Assembly: GCA_034168985.1 (NCBI GenBank)
Contig: JAXFJE010000023.1
Span: 1 to 64,000, forward strand
DNA: 64,000 nt
Direction: 5' to 3'
Source: JALEVB01 sp022768265
Lineage (GTDB): Bacteria; Bacillota_I; Bacilli_A; Erysipelotrichales; Erysipelotrichaceae
Part shown: in pieces, positions 58,587 to 64,000 of the stretch
Layout of the letters: every line of letters begins with the position of its first letter
Numbering within the stretch: position 1 is the first letter of the stretch
Made by a program: the position numbers and the translations under genes
The notes under the pieces: generated by a model
Told to the model about the DNA's origin: nothing
The model's database searches: none
Seen by the model: the letters and a program-made list of their open reading frames with translations, nothing else

Positions 58587-60002
58587 TCAGCCCTCACAAT
58601 TCCAGCCATCGCAACCATTTTTCCAAAAAAATCTTGAAGCATAATTAATAGGCATCTCATTATACCAGCTAAAATCATTTCCACAGAATATGATTTCTAA
58701 CTCTCCAAGATTTTCAAATGTTTGTGTCCCAATCGTGATTTTATCTTGTGTCACTTGGATATCCGTCCCATTAGCATTTGTGCTTATTGGCTGATCTGAT
58801 GATGCGATTACCTCTTTATTAACAATAACCGCATGATAATTTTGGGTCTTATTGGCTAAAAAATCAAAATTGATGCCGGCAGCCTGCAACAATTGATTTT
58901 CATAGTCCCCGATGGTCGTATTAGTTGCTCCCGTATATTTAACTACTATCGTCATATCATATTTACTAGCATAGTCTAATAGCTGATACACATCTACATT
59001 TTGGTCAAACAAAGCAGCTGAGGTAATCGCTGATAATTCATTTAACAATTTAGCATAAGCATCATTTTCCTGATGTTTGGTAACATAACCTTTATCTTGT
59101 AAATAATGTGCCATATATTTGCTACATTTTTGTGCACCCCAAGTATTATTATGCCAAGTATCACCATCCATCCCTAAGGTAAAGCCGATTTCTTCTGCCA
59201 ATGCTAAAAAATCAACATGTTCAATACCTTTTTCATCAGCGAGATCCCATATGGCTTGCAAATGATCATAATTTTCTTGATCGATATCGATTGCTGCTTT
59301 AAATAGGATCAACTTGATATTATTTTTCTCACATAAAGCTATAATTTTATCTAATGCTTCCAAATCATTTTCTCTAAAAATAATTTCTGTATTCCCTCGC
59401 TCAAATGGAATCAAGTGATTGAATTTTCTTTCTACCGGCTGTTGCGCCACATAGCCTAACATTTCATTATATTCACTATCATCAGGATTTACCAAAAAAT
59501 CATCCTGTTTCCATTTGCCATGATTCATCAACAAATCAAAGGCATACTCTAATTTCTTTTCATCATTTTCAACTTCTAGACCTGCTTTGATACGATTTAA
59601 TCCTGTCATTTGTTGAGCAGCTTTATAATACATGCCATCAGCGTAGCACACACTACGCGAAGGCATCATCGTAAAAACATCTAACAAAACGACTTCTGGA
59701 CTTTGTGTTTTTAAAGCTTCAACCAAGAAATGATAGGACATGCTCATTGGCTGACAACCACTGCCTAAAACATAGCTATAATAGCCACTTTCTGTGTAAA
59801 TAACTGCTGGATTCATGGAATATTGGGCATGTGATGAACCTAAAACAATGATATCCAAGATATCTTTAGGAACGTTACGAAATTGATTTCCTTCATTGCT
59901 TTCATCATAGCGAAAAACTGGTGTCAAAGCTACCCATGCGCCTATCACGATCACTATCACTAATAATGTCTTAAATAAAATCTTGAAAATATTCTTAGCC
60001 AC
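58587..60002 (-). CDS. Membrane-anchored SGNH-fold protein (DltD/AlgJ-like), partner of MBOAT
   Basis: This 471-residue protein has one N-terminal helix (about 7-27), then an extracytoplasmic SGNH-like domain. The nucleophile motif is LGSSHAQYSMNP (about 54-65), and the Asp-x-x-His pair is in DGDTWHNNTWGA (His near residue 283). Proteins of this type receive acyl groups from an MBOAT partner and put them on surface polysaccharides or teichoic acids. The MBOAT gene is at 63170 in the same operon. A C-terminal region of about 170 residues has no clear similarity. It ends CDGWNCEG. Confidence 0.78.
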   Translation of the reverse strand: MAKNIFKILFKTLLVIVIVIGAWVALTPVFRYDESNEGNQFRNVPKDILDIIVLGSSHAQYSMNPAVIYTESGYYSYVLGSGCQPMSMSYHFLVEALKTQSPEVVLLDVFTMMPSRSVCYADGMYYKAAQQMTGLNRIKAGLEVENDEKKLEYAFDLLMNHGKWKQDDFLVNPDDSEYNEMLGYVAQQPVERKFNHLIPFERGNTEIIFRENDLEALDKIIALCEKNNIKLILFKAAIDIDQENYDHLQAIWDLADEKGIEHVDFLALAEEIGFTLGMDGDTWHNNTWGAQKCSKYMAHYLQDKGYVTKHQENDAYAKLLNELSAITSAALFDQNVDVYQLLDYASKYDMTIVVKYTGATNTTIGDYENQLLQAAGINFDFLANKTQNYHAVIVNKEVIASSDQPISTNANGTDIQVTQDKITIGTQTFENLGELEIIFCGNDFSWYNEMPINYASRFFWKNGCDGWNCEG

Positions 60003-60015
60003 TTACATCATCCTT

Positions 60016-61260
60016 TTAATTGCGCGGTTTTCCGCAATTTTTACAAAACTTTCCATCATTTATTGTTCCACAGCTACATTGCCATTGAGGCTGTAAACGA
60101 GGTTTTCCACATTGCTTGCAAAAGTTACCATCATTTGTCGTACCACATTCACAAGTCCATAGGTTTTGCGATGTAGGTTTTGGCTGTCCACATTGCTTAC
60201 AAAAATTACCATCATTATCCATTCCGCATTTACACATCCATGTATCTGCCTTTAAGTTTTGATTGCCCATTGCATATAGATCTTGAAAATTTGAACCATT
60301 GGCATTTGCCATATTTAATCCCATGAATCCTTGCATTGCTCCATTAGCATTGCCGGCAGCTGCTCTCATCGCATCAGCTTGTGCCCCTGCTAGTTGAGCA
60401 GCAGCCATTGTTGGATTACGGAAAACTGCGCTCTTTTGTAATTCTTTTATCATTTTTGCATCTTCTTCAGGCAAATTAACCGAATTTAATGCAATGCTCA
60501 CAATCTCTAGACCACGTGTTTGTTGCCATTTTTCTTTTAAGGCTTCATTCATTGCTTGGCAAAGATCATCAACATGACCAACGATCTCATTTGGTCTTAA
60601 TCCTGTTGACGAAAGTTTTGCCATTGCTGGTTGCAATGCACTAATAAACTCACTTTTTAATTGTTGATCAAGTTCTTCTTTTCGATAACTTTGTTCTACA
60701 TTTCCACAGACATTCATATAAAATAACAAAGGATCGCTTATTCGATAACTATATACACCATTGCATCTTACAGATACATCAATATCTAGACCAATATTAG
60801 CATCAACTACTCTAAAAGGAATTGGGGTTGGTGTTCCAAACTTATTATCTAAAAGTTCTTTAATGTTGAAATAATAAACTCTTTGATCTTTGCCTGGATC
60901 TCCACCAAAGCCAAAACGTGAAATCATGGTTTCAAAAGTTGCTTTGATACCTTCACCTAGATCACCAGTGAAAACACTTGCTTCGCTAGATACATCGTAT
61001 ACATACTCTCCTGCCTCTGCACAGACATCAATTACTCTACCCTGTTCACTGATGATCATACATTGACCATCCGCAACAACAATGCCAGAACCATTAGAAA
61101 TTACATTATCATTACCTCGGTTTGCTGAATGCTTTCCTGTTTTCTTTTGCCCTTTTACTACTAATGTATCATTATCCAAAGAGTCACAATAGAAAAACTC
61201 CTTCCACTGATCTCTTAATGTACTGCTTGCTGAAACTATTCCTGCTTTAATCAAACCCAT
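60016..61260 (-). CDS. YdjI-like SPFH/virion-core family protein with three zinc ribbons
   Basis: This 414-residue protein has an SPFH/band-7-like domain (about 20-270: GSGIVVADGQCMIISEQGR, YYFNIKELLDNKFGTPTP, GLEIVSIALNSVNLPEED). An Ala/Asn/Gly-rich linker follows, then three short zinc ribbons of the form CxCGxxNDGxFCKxCGxP (about 340-414). B. subtilis YdjI is the homologue that docks on the YdjG-YdjH membrane pair and recruits the phage-shock protein PspA. Here YdjH- and YdjG-like genes precede it in the same order, but no pspA gene is in the window. Confidence 0.85.
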   Translation of the reverse strand: MGLIKAGIVSASSTLRDQWKEFFYCDSLDNDTLVVKGQKKTGKHSANRGNDNVISNGSGIVVADGQCMIISEQGRVIDVCAEAGEYVYDVSSEASVFTGDLGEGIKATFETMISRFGFGGDPGKDQRVYYFNIKELLDNKFGTPTPIPFRVVDANIGLDIDVSVRCNGVYSYRISDPLLFYMNVCGNVEQSYRKEELDQQLKSEFISALQPAMAKLSSTGLRPNEIVGHVDDLCQAMNEALKEKWQQTRGLEIVSIALNSVNLPEEDAKMIKELQKSAVFRNPTMAAAQLAGAQADAMRAAAGNANGAMQGFMGLNMANANGSNFQDLYAMGNQNLKADTWMCKCGMDNDGNFCKQCGQPKPTSQNLWTCECGTTNDGNFCKQCGKPRLQPQWQCSCGTINDGKFCKNCGKPRN

Positions 61261-61274
61261 ATTATTTTCCTCCT

Positions 61275-62057
61275 TTAAAATTTACCACTTGATCCACCAT
61301 GGCTCCTACCTGATGAACTGATGTGCGTGCTTGAGCCACTTGACTGCTTTGGCTTAGCTCTTCTTGTAACATGACGATACAAGAAAATATCTTTGCTTTT
61401 GGTAATCTTCATGCTTCCAGGTATCGTATAATCAAAGGCTCCTTTTTGTGGCCTAGCACTATTTAAGTCATTATACATCACATATACACATGTTGCGCCT
61501 ATAACTAAACCAATACCTATTGCTAAAAAAATCCATACGCTTCCCAGCTCACCTTTTGGCATATTACCATTATCATATGGTTTGCCTTCTTTGGCCTGCT
61601 GCATAAATTTTTCACACGTAAGTGTAAATTTATCAAAAGCTTCATAATAATTACCTGATGACAATTCATCTAAAAATTGATCTTCTAAATAATCTAAGCC
61701 TGCATCAGTAAATACTTCTATCCCTTTACCACAAGTTGAAATAGCCCAATCTCGATATTCCATTGATACCAACAACAAAATACCATCATGATCGTTTCCT
61801 TGACCATAACCATTATAATCAAAATAATCATCTGCGAAGGCTTGCGAAGTTTTTCCATCCAAACTATAGTTAGTAACAATTACAACATCCATCTGATATT
61901 CATCAGAAATTGTTGATAAAGCATCTTGCAATTGTTGCTCCTCTTGTTGGGTCAATAAGTCGGCATCATCTATGATCAATTGTTTTTGTGCGCTTGCATT
62001 TAAGCTCATTGCCCACAAGCATATACATATCATTACTATTTTCCAAATTCTTTTCAT
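61275..62057 (-). CDS. YdjH-like TPM-domain membrane protein
   Basis: This 260-residue protein has a signal peptide (MKRIWKIVMICICLW..., cleaved near NASAQ). A TPM domain follows (about 28-160, with IDDADLLTQQEEQQL, DVVIVTNYS and DGILLLVSMEYRDWAISTCG), then one helix (about 178-200) and a cytosolic Ser/Gly/His-rich tail (SSGSSTHISSSGRSHGGSSG). TPM domains occur in YdjH/YgcG-type proteins. A frame opens at 62087, but ATG 62057 has AGGGTG 6 bases upstream and starts the signal peptide. Confidence 0.85.
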   Translation of the reverse strand: MKRIWKIVMICICLWAMSLNASAQKQLIIDDADLLTQQEEQQLQDALSTISDEYQMDVVIVTNYSLDGKTSQAFADDYFDYNGYGQGNDHDGILLLVSMEYRDWAISTCGKGIEVFTDAGLDYLEDQFLDELSSGNYYEAFDKFTLTCEKFMQQAKEGKPYDNGNMPKGELGSVWIFLAIGIGLVIGATCVYVMYNDLNSARPQKGAFDYTIPGSMKITKSKDIFLYRHVTRRAKPKQSSGSSTHISSSGRSHGGSSGKF

Positions 62058-62062
62058 ACCGA

Positions 62063-63160
62063 TCACCCTAAGATACCCGCATTCCATAACAACAATATCA
62101 CAACATAGAAAACAATCATGCTAATAAGACTTATACCTATAAACCATGTCAATGCCGCTTTGCGATCACATGGTAAATTACCAACAAATTTCCCTGTTTG
62201 GCCATTCATTGCAAAAGTGTAATTTTTGCCTTGCCACTTAGTTGTCAATAGCCACACAGGGTATAAAGCATATTGAACTTTATTGTTGTCCAAATGAATA
62301 CCAGCATGTTCACATACCAAAGAGCCATATCCACTAGCACTGGTAGCAAAAGCATCCTTAGTACTTTGAACAATGCGTTGATTAGCTCTATCAATGCTTT
62401 GTTCCATATCAACATCATATCGATCAGCGAAATAACCTGCAAGATATGCTGTTTGGAAATCTGTAGCCTCTTTGATATCAAATGGTTCAATTGCTTCCAT
62501 CAATTCGTCACTTATTTTACTAGAGCCATCTACTGGAACCTTTGTAAAACCAATATTTCCTTCTCTAACTATGGCATAAAAACTAGTTTCAGTATAATCA
62601 TAATTTTGATTGCTCCAAAACCTAGTTCTTGTACCTTTATATCGCATCTTAGCATCTACCTCGGCATCAAACAACCAAAATGGTACATATATCCCTTTGA
62701 TTTCTTCAATGATATTCTCATTTTTAAAATATTTAGGTAATAACTTCTTTCCTTTATAATGATTCATCAACATCTGTTTAGCTTGTTGTTTATCTAAACG
62801 AAATGGAATTACCAGATCTGGTCTTAGATCTGCTTTGAAATTTTCATTTACAACTACAGCATTACCACAATATGGACACATCGTTGCCGCCGTTGTATCA
62901 TCAGTAACTATTTCTCCACCACAAGATTGACATACATATAAACGCATCTTATCAATCTCATCTTCTTGCCAAGTGCTACCTAAGTCTTGATTCCATTCCA
63001 ACTTGCTTTCTTGTTCGCTCTCTAGCTGTTGACCATATTCTTTTAATGATTCAACTTCAAACTCACTATCACAATAAGGACATTTTAGCTTCTGGGCATG
63101 GGGATCAAATTCTACGCTACCTCCACAATTAGGACATTTAAATTCTTGTAAATTGCTCAT
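62063..63160 (-). CDS. YdjG-like zinc-ribbon membrane protein
   Basis: This 365-residue protein has two N-terminal zinc ribbons (CPNCGGSVEF...CPYCDSEF at 9-32 and CQSCGGEIV...CPYCGNAV at 73-100). A soluble domain of about 220 residues follows, including FKADLRPDLVIPFRLDKQQA. One helix (about 335-360) is near the C-terminus. Matches B. subtilis YdjG, which forms a membrane complex with YdjH. It is 9 bases downstream of the MBOAT gene. Confidence 0.83.
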   Translation of the reverse strand: MSNLQEFKCPNCGGSVEFDPHAQKLKCPYCDSEFEVESLKEYGQQLESEQESKLEWNQDLGSTWQEDEIDKMRLYVCQSCGGEIVTDDTTAATMCPYCGNAVVVNENFKADLRPDLVIPFRLDKQQAKQMLMNHYKGKKLLPKYFKNENIIEEIKGIYVPFWLFDAEVDAKMRYKGTRTRFWSNQNYDYTETSFYAIVREGNIGFTKVPVDGSSKISDELMEAIEPFDIKEATDFQTAYLAGYFADRYDVDMEQSIDRANQRIVQSTKDAFATSASGYGSLVCEHAGIHLDNNKVQYALYPVWLLTTKWQGKNYTFAMNGQTGKFVGNLPCDRKAALTWFIGISLISMIVFYVVILLLWNAGILG

Positions 63161-63169
63161 TATATCCTC

Positions 63170-64000
63170 CTAAAATATTGCATAAATAAAATCACTCGCA
63201 TCATATCCAGGACCATATACACCAAAAATCATCGTTACAAAAATCATGATAATATATACAGACCAGCGAATGATGAAATTACGTTTTGCTAGCCATTCGA
63301 TCATATTGGTTTTATTTCGCATGATATCCGTTATGATCGTAATCATAATTATCACCCATAACCAATATAGTTCTTTAATGGTCAAACCTAAAACCTCATG
63401 ATCGATCTGCCAACCACTGATATCCATCATTCCTTTGATGATCGTAAATGCTTCGCTCATTGAGCCACTTCTAAAAAAGACCCACAATAAAGAAACGATC
63501 ATAAAGTTTATCAAGATTCCAAAAATGCGACCTATACCAGCTATCATAACTGGCCATTTTATCTCTTTAAAACTGGCTTTGATCATATTTTCAATGATAT
63601 TAACGATACCATGACCTATTCCCCAAATCACAAAAACCAAGGTCGATCCATGCCAAATACCACTAATGATGAAGACAATCATTATATTAACGTATTTACG
63701 CATAGTTCCTTTACGATTTCCGCCTAAAGGAATATAAATATAATCTTTCAACCATGAACTTAATGAAATATGCCAACGATCCCAAAACTGCATGATTGAG
63801 GAAGCTAAGTATGGCGTCTTAAAGTTACGATCGATCTTAAACCCTAACATATTGCTGATCCCAATGGCTATATTACTGTAACCATCAAAATCTAAATAAA
63901 TATAAAAGGCATATAAAACCACAGCAAAGATCAAGCTAGCTCCTTTTGCTTCACTTGCAAATGCATTATTACATACCATTCCTAGATAATCAGCAAAAAC
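63170..64000 (-). CDS. MBOAT-family O-acyltransferase (partial, runs off the window)
   Basis: The C-terminal 276 residues of a membrane-bound O-acyltransferase are present. The frame is open to the last base of the window, and the ATG at 63979 is internal. The core motifs are there: YLDFDGYSNIAIGISNMLGF, RWHISLSSWLKDYIYIPLGG and the catalytic His in GIWHGS. At least six further helices follow. The family includes DltB, AlgI and PatA and moves acyl groups across the membrane. The SGNH protein at 58587 is its likely partner for O-acetylating a surface polymer. Confidence 0.93.
   Translation of the reverse strand, partial: VFADYLGMVCNNAFASEAKGASLIFAVVLYAFYIYLDFDGYSNIAIGISNMLGFKIDRNFKTPYLASSIMQFWDRWHISLSSWLKDYIYIPLGGNRKGTMRKYVNIMIVFIISGIWHGSTLVFVIWGIGHGIVNIIENMIKASFKEIKWPVMIAGIGRIFGILINFMIVSLLWVFFRSGSMSEAFTIIKGMMDISGWQIDHEVLGLTIKELYWLWVIIMITIITDIMRNKTNMIEWLAKRNFIIRWSVYIIMIFVTMIFGVYGPGYDASDFIYAIF

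Overview
The window is AT-rich chromosomal DNA of a low-GC Gram-positive bacterium (Bacillota). Evidence for this: Shine-Dalgarno sites of the AGGAGG type, PTS sugar uptake with BglG-family regulators and a CcpA-type cre site, the conserved block rpmE-tdk-prfA-prmC, and upp next to the ATP synthase operon with a YwzB-like gene behind it. FeoAB for ferrous iron, an Old Yellow Enzyme-type reductase, a Na+-type ATP synthase c subunit and teichoic-acid-type wall genes suggest an anaerobic, host-associated organism, possibly of the Erysipelotrichia. That placement is inference. No transposon, prophage, CRISPR array or replication origin was seen.

Layout. (1) 1-3.4 kb: tRNA-Leu, then a glucose-family PTS EIICBA under a RAT/terminator switch, followed by its probable antiterminator. 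(2) 3.6-16 kb: a lone FMN/Fe-S reductase, then a ten-gene minus-strand operon read from about 13.9 kb down to 4.9 kb. It holds mannose-family PTS EIIA-B-C-D, a degenerate M28-peptidase-like membrane protein, a ChbG-type deacetylase, two NagA-like deacetylases, an AEC carrier and a MATE exporter. A PRD regulator lies upstream and a perfect cre site lies inside the promoter. (3) 16-18.6 kb: feoA-feoB plus a 47-residue Cys-rich membrane protein, with two copies of a 16-bp palindrome at the promoter. (4) 18.6-27 kb: an acyltransferase, a sugar kinase, an unknown membrane protein, prmC-prfA-tdk-rpmE, an orphan MazF/PemK-like gene, a TagO/WecA-type enzyme and a YoaK-like protein. (5) 27-34.7 kb: upp-atpZ-atpI-atpBEFHAGDC-ywzB. 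(6) 34.7-44.9 kb: a CBS/DRTGG pyrophosphatase, a Kef-type antiporter with TetR, a glycosyltransferase, and an MMPL exporter with a heptad-repeat secreted partner and a divergent TetR. (7) 45-64 kb: cell-surface polysaccharide genes. These are rfbA-SDR-rfbB-glf, an LCP ligase with a Cys-rich repeat tail, several glycosyltransferases, a polymerase/ligase, and an MBOAT/SGNH acyltransferase pair wrapped around a YdjG-YdjH-YdjI envelope-stress module.

The most interesting item is the gene-free stretch 44870-45140. It carries a minus-strand promoter buried in a perfect 39-bp palindrome made of two GTTAGC-N4-GCTAAC sites. About 235 nt of inverted-repeat-rich sequence follows, ending in a terminator that works only on the minus strand. 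The same 16-bp operator occurs at the feo promoter. This looks like an undescribed metal-regulated small RNA co-regulated with ferrous iron uptake. Other notable points are a possible dTDP-fucofuranose route, a predicted sodium-coupled ATP synthase, a PspA-less YdjGHI module, and an amino-sugar PTS operon with three deacetylase-type enzymes and a pseudo-peptidase.
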